Shown: positions 25,827 to 35,635 of the stretch, piece by piece | Layout of the letters: each line of letters opens with the position of its first letter | Numbering within the stretch: the stretch's first letter is position 1 | NCBI RefSeq assembly: GCF_003261585.1 | Contig: NZ_POVU01000013.1 | Location: 1-64,000 of the forward strand | Direction of reading: 5' to 3' | Origin: Acinetobacter sp. MB5 | GTDB lineage: Bacteria; Pseudomonadota; Gammaproteobacteria; Pseudomonadales; Moraxellaceae | DNA length: 64,000 bases | Notes under the pieces: model-generated | What the model saw: only the letters and a program-made list of their open reading frames with translations | What the model was told of the DNA's origin: nothing | Database searches by the model: none | Translations under genes and position numbers: made by a program

Positions 25827-26714
25827 TCATGTTGTTGGTAGTTGTTTCTGCGATTTTATACGAAGTTGACAAAGCAACATCGAAATCAGAATCAGACTAC
25901 AGCCATATAAGCTGATTCGGTCAGGCAGTTCATGCCAAAATACATAGCCCCAAATGCCTGCAAATATAATCGCAACATAATTCACAGGGCCAATTTGACT
26001 TGCAGGGGCAAGGCTATACGCTTTTGACATACACAACTGACTAATATTGGCGAGTAAACCTGCTGCAATCAGTAAACCCAATTCATGCCAATGAAGCCCT
26101 CGCCAGTGCCACAGTGCAGGAATGGCTGAAATTCCCGAACCAATCAGGCAAAAGTAAAACACAATTCGTTCGACAGGTTCAGTATCGGTCAGTGCTCTCA
26201 CGGTGACAAATGCCATCGCTGAGCAGAAACTTGCCAGTAAACCCACCAATGACATGACGCTCAGCATGCCTGTATCGGGTTTGGCAACCAATAGAACACC
26301 AAATAAACCAATACAGGCAGCTAAAATTGCTGCTTTGGTAATTTTCTCTTTTAAAAATAACCATGCGATCAGCGGAATAAAAATGGGCGATGAATAACTA
26401 AATACCATCGCATTGGACAGTTTTAAATGCGCGAGCGCATAAAAAAAGGCATACATAGATGTGAGCCCAATCACACTACGCCAAGTATGCATCCACAATT
26501 TATCGGTCTTAAAAAATCCCAGCCCTTTTTGAAATAGCATCGGAATAAAGATCAGCATACCGACCACATTTCGGAAAAAAACCGTGGTGTAATAATCAAC
26601 TGTTAAAGAGGCATAGCGCACACAAATGCCCATAATTGAAAAGAGCAAGGCAGCGCTGAGTAAATAAAAAATTGCGCGTGCAGTCTGACTCTGACTCGGT
26701 GCTGTAGTGTGCAT
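25827..26714 (-). CDS. EamA/DMT-superfamily transporter
   Basis: A 295-residue ten-helix protein of the drug/metabolite transporter superfamily, with two EamA repeats. An example is the ATG at 26714 followed by ARAIFYLLSAALLFSIMGICVRYA, then FSYSSPIFIPLIAWLFLKE at the end of repeat 1, with an equivalent PVNYVAIIFAGIWGYVFWHE in repeat 2. AAGGA lies ten bases before the ATG. The substrate is unknown; export of a metabolite or amino acid is usual. Confidence 0.85.
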   Translation of the reverse strand: MHTTAPSQSQTARAIFYLLSAALLFSIMGICVRYASLTVDYYTTVFFRNVVGMLIFIPMLFQKGLGFFKTDKLWMHTWRSVIGLTSMYAFFYALAHLKLSNAMVFSYSSPIFIPLIAWLFLKEKITKAAILAACIGLFGVLLVAKPDTGMLSVMSLVGLLASFCSAMAFVTVRALTDTEPVERIVFYFCLIGSGISAIPALWHWRGLHWHELGLLIAAGLLANISQLCMSKAYSLAPASQIGPVNYVAIIFAGIWGYVFWHELPDRISLYGCSLILISMLLCQLRIKSQKQLPTT

Positions 26715-26777
26715 TGCCCATTTTTCCTTATTCAACGAGGAGATTTTGCTGCGTGCTTATCACGCAGCAAAAGCCGA

Positions 26778-27728
26778 TTAAACTGCGGTAATGACTTGGT
26801 TCTCAGTAAAATATTTCACCAGATTTGCACAGGCCAGATCGCCCATGGCTTTGCGTGTTTCACGTGTGCCACTGGCATAATGCGGTGTCAGCACCACGTT
26901 TTCTAAAGCAAATAACGGACTTTCACTACACGGCTCATGTGCGTAAACATCCAGACCTGCCCCTGCAATCACACCCTGTTCTAAAGCTGCAATTAAGGCA
27001 TCTTCATCCACCACAGAACCACGGGCAATATTGATTAGAAAACCTGTTTTACCCAAGCGCTGCAAAATATCCGTGGTAATGATGTGCTGGGTTGCTGCCG
27101 TGCTTGGCAAGGCAAGCACCAGAAAATCTGATTTCTCTGCGAGCTCTTCGACACTGGCAACATATTCATAGCGAGAACCAGCTTTAGGCTTACGGTTATG
27201 GTAGATAATCTGCATTCCACAGGCTTCGGCACGCTTGGCAACCTCTTTACCGATGTTACCCATCCCCAAAATACCGCAAACTTTATTGCCTAAACTGGTG
27301 GTCAGTGGGTAGGCACCTTTTGCCCATTGACCCTCACGCACAAAACGATCTGCACGAATCAACTGACGCGCCACCGCATACATCAGCATCATGCCTGTAT
27401 CAGCAACACAATCATTGAGGACATCTGGCGTATTGGTCACGATAATATTTTTACTTTTGGCATAATCCACAGCAATCGAATCATAGCCCACACCTGAACT
27501 GGCAATAATTTTCAGATTCGGTAAAGCATCAATCAGGTCTTGCTTTGCCCCAACTCCACCACTGGTGGCCAGTGCCGTAAATTTATGCCCATGTTGTTGT
27601 AAAAATTCACTTGGATTTTCCATTTTCCAAAGTTTATGCACCGTCGTGAAATGTTGTTCGACTTCTTGTACATACATATCGATTTGTGGGCCAAGCATTA
27701 GAATTTCTACATCAATTTTTTCGCTCAT
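26778..27728 (-). CDS. D-2-hydroxyacid dehydrogenase
   Basis: A 316-residue NAD(P)-dependent dehydrogenase of the glyoxylate/hydroxypyruvate reductase group. The nucleotide loop GILGMGNIGKEVAKRA is near residues 151-166. Catalytic Arg (NIARGSVVDEDAL), Glu (DVYAHEP) and His (LTPHYASGT) are all present. It lies next to the MFS carrier, with only 3 bp between the genes, so it likely reduces an aldaric acid intermediate such as a 2-oxo or semialdehyde product. The exact substrate is unknown. Confidence 0.88.
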   Translation of the reverse strand: MSEKIDVEILMLGPQIDMYVQEVEQHFTTVHKLWKMENPSEFLQQHGHKFTALATSGGVGAKQDLIDALPNLKIIASSGVGYDSIAVDYAKSKNIIVTNTPDVLNDCVADTGMMLMYAVARQLIRADRFVREGQWAKGAYPLTTSLGNKVCGILGMGNIGKEVAKRAEACGMQIIYHNRKPKAGSRYEYVASVEELAEKSDFLVLALPSTAATQHIITTDILQRLGKTGFLINIARGSVVDEDALIAALEQGVIAGAGLDVYAHEPCSESPLFALENVVLTPHYASGTRETRKAMGDLACANLVKYFTENQVITAV

Positions 27729-27731
27729 GTC

Positions 27732-29078
27732 TTATGTTCCTGTTTTAATTTGAATCCGTTGAATTGGGCCAACAATCACTAAATAACTAAACATGGCCAA
27801 CAGAGAATGTGCGGCAACAAAGTATAAAGCACCTGAAAAAGACCCAGTGGCATCGACAATATAACCAATCACAAGCGGAGTAATAATACCTGCGATATTG
27901 CCTAAACCGTTAAACACACCACCTGTTAAACCAATCGCTTCTTTCGGTGCGGTATCTGCAATGACTGCCCAGCCAATCGCAGCCAAACCTTTGCCAAAGA
28001 AAGCAAATGCCATCAGCATAATCACAACCCACTTGGCATCGACAAAATTACAAAATACCAGTGTGGTTGCAAAGAACATGCCCAAGGTAAATGGAATCTT
28101 ACGGGCAACGGTATTGGAAAAGCCTCTACGAATCAGAATATCCGAAACAATGCCACCCAACATACCGCCTGAAAATCCACAGATGGCAGGAATTGCAGCG
28201 ACCATGCCCGCTTCCATGATCGACATACCACGACCTTTGATCAGGTAAATCGGGAACCATGTAATAAAGAAGTAACTGAGTGCGGTAATACAGTATTGTC
28301 CAATATACACGCCAAGCAACATGCGATTGGTCAGTAAAACTTTAAGAATTTCCCACTGCGAGGCTTTATTTTTTGGCTGTTCTACGACAGGTTTTTTCTG
28401 ATCTAAATCAATCAATGCCCCGCCTGCACGCATATGTTCTAGCTCTGTGGCACTGACACGTTTATTTTTCAGTGGATTTAGCTCTACAGCAGCCCAAATC
28501 ATCACCAAAATAAAGCCGAGTCCCCCCATGAAAAAATAGACGTAGTGCCAAGAATATTTCGTGACCAACCAACCCATAATCGGTGCAAAAATAATCGTGC
28601 CAAAATACTGCGCCGAGTTAAACGCTGAAGATGCCAAGCCACGCTCTTTGGTGGGAAACCATGTCGCAACCACACGGCTATTGGCAGGAAAGGCAGGTGA
28701 CTCGACCAAACCTAACATGAAGCGGAAAAAGAAAAAGGTAAAAATCAGCGAGACAAAATGGAAAGTATTCCCAATTAAACCTTGGCAAAAGGTACACAAC
28801 GACCATAAAAATAGACTGCTACCATAGACAATTTTTGAACCGAAGCGATCGAGAAACCAGCCTCCTGGAATTTGCCCAATCGCATACGCCCAGCCAAAGG
28901 CTGAAAAAATAACGCCTAATTCTTTCGGGCTGAGTCCGAACTCATGCGAAATGGTGGTTCCCGTAAGCGAAAGGGTGGAACGGTCTGCATAATTAATCAC
29001 GGTGATGACAAAAATCATCAATAAAATCAGGTAACGAACCTTACTTGAACCTTGAGGCTTCGCCATTGTTGTCGACAT
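27732..29078 (-). CDS. MFS transporter, ACS family (GudP/GarP type)
   Basis: A 448-residue, 12-helix carrier starting at the ATG at 29078, which has AAGGAG at a better distance than the ATG six bases upstream. The first helix reads RYLILLMIFVITVINYADRS and is followed by the loop PGGWFLDRFGSK. LVESPAFPANSRVVATWFP is the ACS family signature seen in glucarate/galactarate and hexuronate transporters. It is the second gene after gudD on the same strand and probably imports D-glucarate or galactarate. Confidence 0.88.
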   Translation of the reverse strand: MSTTMAKPQGSSKVRYLILLMIFVITVINYADRSTLSLTGTTISHEFGLSPKELGVIFSAFGWAYAIGQIPGGWFLDRFGSKIVYGSSLFLWSLCTFCQGLIGNTFHFVSLIFTFFFFRFMLGLVESPAFPANSRVVATWFPTKERGLASSAFNSAQYFGTIIFAPIMGWLVTKYSWHYVYFFMGGLGFILVMIWAAVELNPLKNKRVSATELEHMRAGGALIDLDQKKPVVEQPKNKASQWEILKVLLTNRMLLGVYIGQYCITALSYFFITWFPIYLIKGRGMSIMEAGMVAAIPAICGFSGGMLGGIVSDILIRRGFSNTVARKIPFTLGMFFATTLVFCNFVDAKWVVIMLMAFAFFGKGLAAIGWAVIADTAPKEAIGLTGGVFNGLGNIAGIITPLVIGYIVDATGSFSGALYFVAAHSLLAMFSYLVIVGPIQRIQIKTGT

Positions 29079-29116
29079 AATCATACTCCTTATGATTATT
29101 TGAGCAGCACTTCACC

Positions 29117-29134
29117 TCACACAGGCATGTGTGA
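29117..29134. promoter_or_regulatory. Palindrome in the gudD-MFS intercistronic gap
   Basis: TCACACA-GGCA-TGTGTGA is a perfect 7-bp dyad with a 4-nt spacer between the gudD stop and the MFS start. It could be an mRNA stem that uncouples the two genes, or an operator for a secondary promoter. It has no T-tract on either strand. Confidence 0.4.
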
Positions 29135-29156
29135 AACAAAGTGCTTTGCTACAAAA

Positions 29157-30491
29157 TTATGAGCGCACAAGGCACGGTTTTTTATTGTTAAATGTCCAGT
29201 TTGGAATGAGGAATTGCATCGCCTCGGCATCATTACGTGCCCCGAGACCTTTCTTGTTATAGAGTTCATGGGCTTTATAGAGATTATCCCAATCTAACTC
29301 CACACCGAGGCCTGCTTTGCTCGGAACTTGAATTTTACCATCACGAATTTCTAACGGCTCTTTGGTCAAATGATCAATGCCTTCCTGCCAAATCCAGTGC
29401 GTATCAATCGCTGTGACTTTACCCACTGCTGCGGCTGCGACATGGGTAAACATCGCCAGTGAAATATCAAAATGGTTATTTGAATGTGAACCCCATGTCA
29501 AATTGTACATTTGGCAAAGTTGAGACACGCGAACCGAACCATCCATAGTCCAGAAATGTGGATCAGCCAAAGGAATATCAACCGATTGCAATTGAATGCT
29601 GTGTGACATCTCACGCCAGTCTGTGGCAATCATATTGGTTGCAGTTGGCAAACCTGTCGCACGTTTAAATTCGGCCATAATCTCACGGCTAGAAAACCCT
29701 TTTTCCGCACCACATGGGTCTTCTGCATACGCCAGCACACCTTTTAGATGTTTCGCCAGTGAAATCGCCTCATCGAGTTCCCAAGCTCCGTTCGGATCTA
29801 ACGTCACACGCGCATCTGGAAAGCGACGAGCAATCGCGGTCACGGCTTCGGCTTCTTGTTCCCCGTGTAGCACACCACCTTTCAGTTTGAAATCTTTAAA
29901 GCCATAGCGTTCATAGCTGGCTTCAGCCAAGGCCTGAATTTTAGCAGGGGTCATTGCAGCTTCATGACGAACTTGATACCAGTCATGTTTAGCATGTTCA
30001 GCAGGTAGATAATCCAAATTGGTCTGACGACGATCCCCAATAAAGAACAGATATCCCAACACCTCGACTTCACTACGTTGCTGCCCTTCACCCAATAGGC
30101 TTGCCACATTAACATCCAAATGTTGACCAAGTAAGTCTAGCAGTGCTGCTTCATAAGCGGTGACGACATGAATCGTGGTACGTAAATCAAAAGTTTGTAG
30201 TCCTCGCCCTTCCTGATCTCGGTCAGAAAAACGTTGCTGAATATTTTTCAGAATATTTTTGTACTGCCCAATCGGCTGCCCAACAACCAAAGGGATTGCA
30301 TCACGCATGGTACTGAGGATTTTTTCACCGCCTGGCACCTCGCCCACGCCAATATTGCCCGCATTATCTTCAATCACAATAATATTACGGGTAAAATATG
30401 GGCCATGCGCACCACTCAGATTCAATAACATACTGTCATGCCCTGCAACAGGGATCGCTTTGACCGATTTCACAATAGGCGTATCACGCAT
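29157..30491 (-). CDS. gudD: Glucarate dehydratase-family enzyme (enolase superfamily)
   Basis: A 444-residue protein matching GudD in length. The ATG at 30491 has AAGGAG at the right distance; the longer reading upstream is not needed. Conserved features are the capping region with GEVPGGEKI, the two catalytic lysines in FKLKGG near residue 200, metal ligands in LDPNGAW and [15 protein letters not shown], and the His/Asp base pair in [10 protein letters not shown]. It dehydrates D-glucarate (and idarate) to 5-keto-4-deoxyglucarate. Galactarate may be another substrate. No KDG aldolase or KdgD gene lies in this window. Confidence 0.92.
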   Translation of the reverse strand: MRDTPIVKSVKAIPVAGHDSMLLNLSGAHGPYFTRNIIVIEDNAGNIGVGEVPGGEKILSTMRDAIPLVVGQPIGQYKNILKNIQQRFSDRDQEGRGLQTFDLRTTIHVVTAYEAALLDLLGQHLDVNVASLLGEGQQRSEVEVLGYLFFIGDRRQTNLDYLPAEHAKHDWYQVRHEAAMTPAKIQALAEASYERYGFKDFKLKGGVLHGEQEAEAVTAIARRFPDARVTLDPNGAWELDEAISLAKHLKGVLAYAEDPCGAEKGFSSREIMAEFKRATGLPTATNMIATDWREMSHSIQLQSVDIPLADPHFWTMDGSVRVSQLCQMYNLTWGSHSNNHFDISLAMFTHVAAAAVGKVTAIDTHWIWQEGIDHLTKEPLEIRDGKIQVPSKAGLGVELDWDNLYKAHELYNKKGLGARNDAEAMQFLIPNWTFNNKKPCLVRS

Positions 30492-30538
30492 ATACCACTC
30501 CTTAGTACACATTTCTGTCTTTGTTCTACGGTTAAACT

Positions 30539-30654
30539 TATAAGACATCATACAACATGTCAAGCCAATATTGCGTTTTTATCCTTGTTTTTAATTTTTA
30601 CATAAATTTTGCTTGTGCTTCACTTAATTTAAGCTATAAGATGTCATACATCAT
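30539..30654. promoter_or_regulatory. Paired operators in the divergent gudD/MFS promoter region
   Basis: Two 20-bp elements, TATAAGACATCATACAACAT (30539-30558) and TATAAGATGTCATACATCAT (30635-30654), agree at 17 of 20 bases. Each has an inner dyad, such as GATGT-N3-ACATC in the second. They lie 96 bp apart in the 267-bp gap between gudD and the divergent MFS gene, as expected for the cluster's FadR-type GntR repressor. Confidence 0.6.
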
Positions 30655-30758
30655 ATAACAACCGTATGCTTATCCAAGATGGATGGAGAAGCATACCCGA
30701 TCGACATGATGTCGCCTTAGATCTTAACCGCTAAGGGCTCAATGACAGAGTATTTATT

Positions 30759-32132
30759 ATGGAAAATACACAGCAACCTTCGGGTAGTACCCTTGCTGCG
30801 ACAAGCAGAAAAGTCAAAGTGGCAACCCATACCAAGACACGCTATTACATTTTAGCGATGATCTTTATTATCACTGCACTCAACTATGGAGATCGAGCCA
30901 CACTGTCCATGGCGGCAGCACCAATGACTCAAGAGCTGGGCATTAGCTCAATCACGATGGGCTATATTTTCTCTGCATTTGCTTGGGCTTATGTAATTGG
31001 ACAATTACCGGGTGGCTGGTTACTCGATAAATTTGGCGCTAGACGCGTTTACTTCTGGAGTATCTTCCTCTGGTCAATCTTCACCATCTCCATTGGTTTT
31101 GTCCATTTCCTTGGTAATACAGGCATGGTCATTAGCGCCTTATTTCTATTGCGCTTTTTAGTGGGCTTAGCCGAATCACCTGCTTTTCCAGGTAACAGTA
31201 GCGTGACTGCGGCATGGTTCCCAACCAAAGAACGCGGTACAGCTGCGGCAATTTTTAATGCATCGTCTTACTTTTCCACTGTCATTTTTGCTCCTCTCAT
31301 GGGGTGGTTAGTCGGCACAATGAGTTGGCAATCCATCTTCTGGGTGATGGGAAGTTTAGGCATTATCTTGTCTTTGGTTTGGCTCAAAGTCATTTATAGT
31401 CCGAAGCAGCACCCGACTGTAAACCCTGAAGAACTTGCCTATCTGGAAGCCGAAGGCGCGTTAACAGATATGGGAGAAAATAATACTCAGCGTAAAAAGA
31501 CCACTTGGGCTGAAGTTAAACAGATTTTGAGCTCACGGATGATGCTTGGGATTTTCTTCGGACAATATTGTGTCAACTGCTTAACTTATTTCTTCTTAAC
31601 TTGGTTCCCTGTATATCTGGTCAAAGAACGCCACTTAAGTATTTTAAAAGCAGGTTTTGCTGCGGTTGCGCCTGCCTTGTGTGGATTCATCGGCGGTATT
31701 TTAGGGGGAATTATTTCGGATCGCCTGATTCGTATGGGTTATTCACTCACTTTGGCACGTAAACTTCCGATTGTTCTTGGCTTCTTACTATCTACTTCAA
31801 TTGTGGTGTGTAACTACGTCGACTCACAAACTGCAATTATCTTCTTTATGTCATTGTCGTTCTTTGGCAAAGGGGTTGGTTCTTTGGGATGGGCAGTCAT
31901 GTCGGATGTTGCACCCAAACAAATGGTGGGTTTATCAGGTGGGATGATGAATGCTTTTGGAAATACCGCAGGTATCGTTACACCAATCGTCATTGGTTAT
32001 ATCTTGGCAACCACCAATTCATTTAACCTTGCATTGGTTTATGTGGGCATCCATGCCATTGTTGCGATTATTTGCTATACCTTAATTGTGGGTAAAATTC
32101 AGCGTTTTGAATTGCGCAGTGTAAGCAAATAA
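30759..32132 (+). CDS. MFS transporter, ACS family (second glucarate-type carrier)
   Basis: A 457-residue, 12-helix carrier, divergent from gudD. It starts with a ~25-residue polar N-terminus and then MIFIITALNYGDRATLSMAA, PGGWLLDKFGARR and LAESPAFPGNSSVTAAWFP. It is clearly related to the minus-strand carrier (near-identical motif set), so this cluster has two paralogous aldarate transporters. One may prefer glucarate and the other galactarate. A strong terminator follows. Confidence 0.88.
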   Translation: MENTQQPSGSTLAATSRKVKVATHTKTRYYILAMIFIITALNYGDRATLSMAAAPMTQELGISSITMGYIFSAFAWAYVIGQLPGGWLLDKFGARRVYFWSIFLWSIFTISIGFVHFLGNTGMVISALFLLRFLVGLAESPAFPGNSSVTAAWFPTKERGTAAAIFNASSYFSTVIFAPLMGWLVGTMSWQSIFWVMGSLGIILSLVWLKVIYSPKQHPTVNPEELAYLEAEGALTDMGENNTQRKKTTWAEVKQILSSRMMLGIFFGQYCVNCLTYFFLTWFPVYLVKERHLSILKAGFAAVAPALCGFIGGILGGIISDRLIRMGYSLTLARKLPIVLGFLLSTSIVVCNYVDSQTAIIFFMSLSFFGKGVGSLGWAVMSDVAPKQMVGLSGGMMNAFGNTAGIVTPIVIGYILATTNSFNLALVYVGIHAIVAIICYTLIVGKIQRFELRSVSK

Positions 32133-32150
32133 TCAACTTTGCTTGATCAT

Positions 32151-32178
32151 AAAAGCCATCTTAATGATGGCTTTTTTT
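32151..32178 (+). terminator. Intrinsic terminator after the second MFS gene
   Basis: AAAAGCCATC-TTAA-TGATGGCTTTTTTT, a strong 10-bp hairpin with a run of seven T, lies 18 bp after the stop codon. Confidence 0.9.
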
Positions 32179-32512
32179 AATTTAATTTTTTGTGCATTTC
32201 TTCATTACCTAACTTTTCGCACGATCTAAATTATTTTTAAGCCCATTGCTATGCTGTATTTTTATTTAATTTACTCATTGCTAGGTCTGCCGAATGAAAT
32301 TATCAACGAATTACTTAGAGCACTGAGTATATTAAACCACACTTTCAATCCTTGTTTATTCAATAGAAATCAACAATAAAACCATATAATACAAAAATTC
32401 AATATATTCCTAAGAGTTCTAAAAGAAAGTATTTACTATGTGATTCTTGATCACTAATATCCAAAAAAGTATCGACTACCGTTCGTTTACATGACTAATT
32501 TTTTTAATTTGA

Positions 32513-32778
32513 AAGGATAAACAAAAAGTAAACAAGCCATCTCTTATAAAAGTTACCGAGCACAGCTCTGTCATGACTTCAATGGCACTGGTCGCCAGTC
32601 GGTTTGGTTTATGTATTACCACCGAATCTACATCAAATTTACGTTTATCAGATATTGACCATTGCAATCGCTTGAATTACAGGACATTGAACTAAGCTGT
32701 TTGTACTTAAAAAATCATGACTCAGTGATTTTAACTGCTTTTCTCAATCTCATCAGTGAGATGTGCCGCAGCTTTTAG
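32513..32778 (+). pseudogene. Decayed LysR-type regulator, C-terminal remnant with a frameshift
   Basis: An open stretch from about 32513 reads SLIKVTEHSSVMTSMALVAS and RFGLCITTESTSNLRLSDI, the effector-domain end of a LysR protein. After about 32655 the match continues in another frame as PLQSLELQDIELSC, then a helical end and a TAG at 32776-32778. The upstream DNA-binding part is missing, and an in-frame TGA lies just before it. It is therefore a truncated, frameshifted pseudogene, possibly once the regulator of the neighbouring MFS gene. Confidence 0.65.
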
Positions 32779-32802
32779 CGCATAAAAAGCTGCTTTTCAC
32801 CT

Positions 32803-34374
32803 TTACATGCGAATACAATTTCGGCCTTCATTCTTGGCACGATACAAATTTTCATCGGCAATTTTAAAGACTGCTTCAACTTCTTTTGCACTTAAAGGCC
32901 AATACGCTATCCCAATAGACACGGTAATTGAACCGATTGCCTCCATTTGTTTGCTTTCTAAATTTTTTCGGAGATCTTCTGCTAAAGAATAACTAAAATC
33001 AGTGTCAAAGATTGGGCAAAGCACAACAAACTCCTCCCCTCCAATCCTGCAACAGACATCATCACTGCGAAAACTCGACTTAATAAATGCTGCAAGTTCT
33101 TTAAGCACAATATCGCCTTGGTCGTGTCCAAAGCTATCATTAATCTTTTTAAAGTGGTCAATATCAATAAAAATAACCGAGAATTCAGTATTGGTTTTCA
33201 TCAAATCATCAATAAATAAATCCATACCACGACGATTATACAATCCAGTCAATGGGTCAGTATTGACGTCATAATTCAGCTTGCTAATCGTTTCTTTAAA
33301 ATATTGAGAACTGAGCAACAGCGATATCTTAAATTTCAGAACTTCAACAAACCATGGTTCAACTTGCTTAATTTTTTCATCTATTTCTGGATTATTAAGA
33401 TTACTCGCCATTTTTGCCAAATCGGAAAGCGGATTAGAAATCAAATATGCAATTCGTCCAATAATCAAAAAAATAATGATATAAAATAAAGACATGCCAA
33501 ATATTAATTTATAAATAATTTTGTTTGCCTGAGCGAGAAGCTCATGGGTTGGCTGCTCAGATACCACAATCCATTGCGTGGCTGGAATTCGGGCGAAGCC
33601 TGCCAAATTATCGATGCCTAAACTATTGACTAAACGAATTTTTCCTGTTTCATTGTGAATAATGGTATTTAAGCCTGTATTATTTTTCACAATCTTACCT
33701 ATCCGTGCTGCATTTGGATGAAAAATAATGCGTTTTGAACTATCCATTACATACATATAACTATTTTTATAATCATATTTATTAGCAAACATCTGGTTAA
33801 GAATATTATCTTGCTTTAAATAGATAGACGCCCCCACAAACCCTAAATATTTTTTCTGATCATCAAAGATAGGGCAAGACATAAAAATTACCAGATGCCC
33901 AGTGACAGAATAATAAGGTGAAGTAATAACAGGTACCTTTCTTTGTAAAGATAAATTTACACCTAAAGTCCGATTTACCGTATTTTTATTAATCTTTAAA
34001 TTTTTTGGTGCATAAGAAATAAAATGGCCTTGTGTATCACCAATTAACACGTTATTAAAATAATTTGATTGATATTTCAAACGATGAACTTCGTCCTGTA
34101 ATACATCAGGATGATTAAAATTTTCTCCCAGAATTTTTGCACTATATGCCAACTCACGTTGCATAATCATGAAATGGCTATTTGTACCATCGGCTATTTT
34201 TTCTGCATATTCTAAATTGACTGCTAAGGAATTTTGTATCAGTTTTTTCTTCTGAACGTAATAACTGACAACTAAAGAAACCACAAATAAGCTAAAAACA
34301 CTGAATGCAGCCAAACCAAGAATTAGCTTCTTTAAATCTAAATTAAATGAATCAATAAATTTTCTTGGTCGCAT
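32803..34374 (-). CDS. Membrane diguanylate cyclase, dCache sensor + GGDEF
   Basis: A 523-residue protein. Helix 1 (about 14-36) and helix 2 (about 283-308) flank a ~245-residue periplasmic dCache sensor. A short linker and a GGDEF domain (about 365-523) follow. The active site is GGEEF near 444-448, preceded by the inhibitory-site RSDD (RxxD) five residues before it, so it should make c-di-GMP and be product-inhibited. It is a paralogue of the cyclase at 37.8-39.3 kb. The two share long identical segments, e.g. KKINDSFGHDQGD. Dedicated c-di-GMP receptors are not visible nearby. Confidence 0.92.
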   Translation of the reverse strand: MRPRKFIDSFNLDLKKLILGLAAFSVFSLFVVSLVVSYYVQKKKLIQNSLAVNLEYAEKIADGTNSHFMIMQRELAYSAKILGENFNHPDVLQDEVHRLKYQSNYFNNVLIGDTQGHFISYAPKNLKINKNTVNRTLGVNLSLQRKVPVITSPYYSVTGHLVIFMSCPIFDDQKKYLGFVGASIYLKQDNILNQMFANKYDYKNSYMYVMDSSKRIIFHPNAARIGKIVKNNTGLNTIIHNETGKIRLVNSLGIDNLAGFARIPATQWIVVSEQPTHELLAQANKIIYKLIFGMSLFYIIIFLIIGRIAYLISNPLSDLAKMASNLNNPEIDEKIKQVEPWFVEVLKFKISLLLSSQYFKETISKLNYDVNTDPLTGLYNRRGMDLFIDDLMKTNTEFSVIFIDIDHFKKINDSFGHDQGDIVLKELAAFIKSSFRSDDVCCRIGGEEFVVLCPIFDTDFSYSLAEDLRKNLESKQMEAIGSITVSIGIAYWPLSAKEVEAVFKIADENLYRAKNEGRNCIRM

Positions 34375-35192
34375 TACACATCGATTAATTGAAATCTAAC
34401 AGTAAAAAGTATAAAACTAAATAACATACATTATCAAAAAAAAATATAGAACAACTATACAAATTAAAAATGAAAAGAGAAATAAATCACATCGAATACA
34501 TATTTTATATAAAAGCATAATGTTAAGCATTCACATTAATTCCAATATTTCATTTATAACATCAAAATTTACCATCTTTCTTTAGAAAACATATATGCTA
34601 TTTCATATATATGAAAAAACAAATAAATATTTTATCAAAAATAAATATTCGTTTTAAGTTTTTAAATCAAAGTATTACCTTATAATAAAATAAGAAATAT
34701 TATCATTTGCATTATTTTTAATCCTAATCTCCCAAAAAACCCAGATTAATGTGACATAAATCACACTTATTGTTTTTTTTAATAAGCAAGACCTTTCAAT
34801 TGATAAAACCATTTATAAAAAACTTCGAAATCTAAAGAAATTTATAAAAATCAGCAAATACACTTTAACGTTAATTTATGTAAACTTATTAGCAATTCTG
34901 AAAATAAAACAACTTGTAATTAAATAATTATTGATTATATATCATAGAAATATATAGACAACTGATTACGTTTTACTGTGAAAATTCACAAAAAATATAG
35001 ATAATTAAAACAGTTAAATTGAATAAATTACATTCAAAATTATTTAAAAATAATCATGATTTATGGAAATCACATATAAAAATCATGGGTTTATCTTTAA
35101 TGGTGGATACAAATATTTAATTGCTTTCTTTATTTTTATATAAATAATACTAATTAACAAACTTCCTAAAATTCATAAACGGTATTCATTAT
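34375..35192. other. Long A+T-rich gene-free region upstream of the Roadblock cassette
   Basis: An 818-bp, very A+T-rich region between the first cyclase and the Roadblock gene. No ORF above background. It contains the perfect CRP/Vfr-type site described separately. Such a long divergent region is unusual for this replicon and may hold several regulatory sites. Confidence 0.5.
34750..34765. promoter_or_regulatory. CRP/Vfr-type binding site
   Basis: TGTGACATAAATCACA is a perfect TGTGA-N6-TCACA dyad. It lies 443 bp upstream of the first Roadblock gene and 376 bp from the divergent cyclase start. Acinetobacter has a CRP/Vfr homologue, so cAMP control of one of these units is plausible. A chance occurrence in A+T-rich DNA cannot be excluded. 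Confidence 0.5.
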
Positions 35193-35549
35193 ATGGCAAA
35201 AGTTTCTTTATCTTCTCTTACTGAAATTGATGGTTTTGTTGCATCTGCATTGGTTGATTGTGATAGTGGCCTAGCATTAGCAACACAGGGGTCTGGCATT
35301 GATTTGGAGCTTGCAGCAGCAGGAAATACCGAAGTTTTAAAATCAAAACGTAAAGTGGCTAAATCATTAGGTTTAAACGATCACATTGAAGATATTTTGA
35401 TTACTCTGGGTAAACAATATCATTTAATTCGTCCATTAGATTCAAATCAAAGTCTGTTTTTATATTTAGTTTTAGAACGTGGTAAATCTAATTTAGCAAT
35501 GGCACGACACGAACTAAAAACTTTTGAGAAAGAATTAGATTTTTCATAA
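35193..35549 (+). CDS. Roadblock/LC7-domain protein 1
   Basis: A 118-residue single-domain Roadblock/LC7 protein. The N-terminal [25 protein letters not shown] and [15 protein letters not shown], then [19 protein letters not shown], form the fold. Bacterial Roadblock proteins usually regulate a small GTPase (as MglB does for MglA). Here it opens a four-gene cassette with a GTPase. Its partner protein has not been studied in this context. Confidence 0.8.
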   Translation: MAKVSLSSLTEIDGFVASALVDCDSGLALATQGSGIDLELAAAGNTEVLKSKRKVAKSLGLNDHIEDILITLGKQYHLIRPLDSNQSLFLYLVLERGKSNLAMARHELKTFEKELDFS

Positions 35550-35635
35550 CTGCTTCAAGACTGATGGTCTGGATGCAGACAATCGGTCAATTTTGATTGT
35601 TTGCTTCAGGCCTCCTATCACACTATTAATATTTG

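Noticed and set aside
32476..32667. Minus-strand 63-codon open frame
   Set aside because: It is antisense to the LysR remnant, whose plus-strand reading shows clear family similarity.
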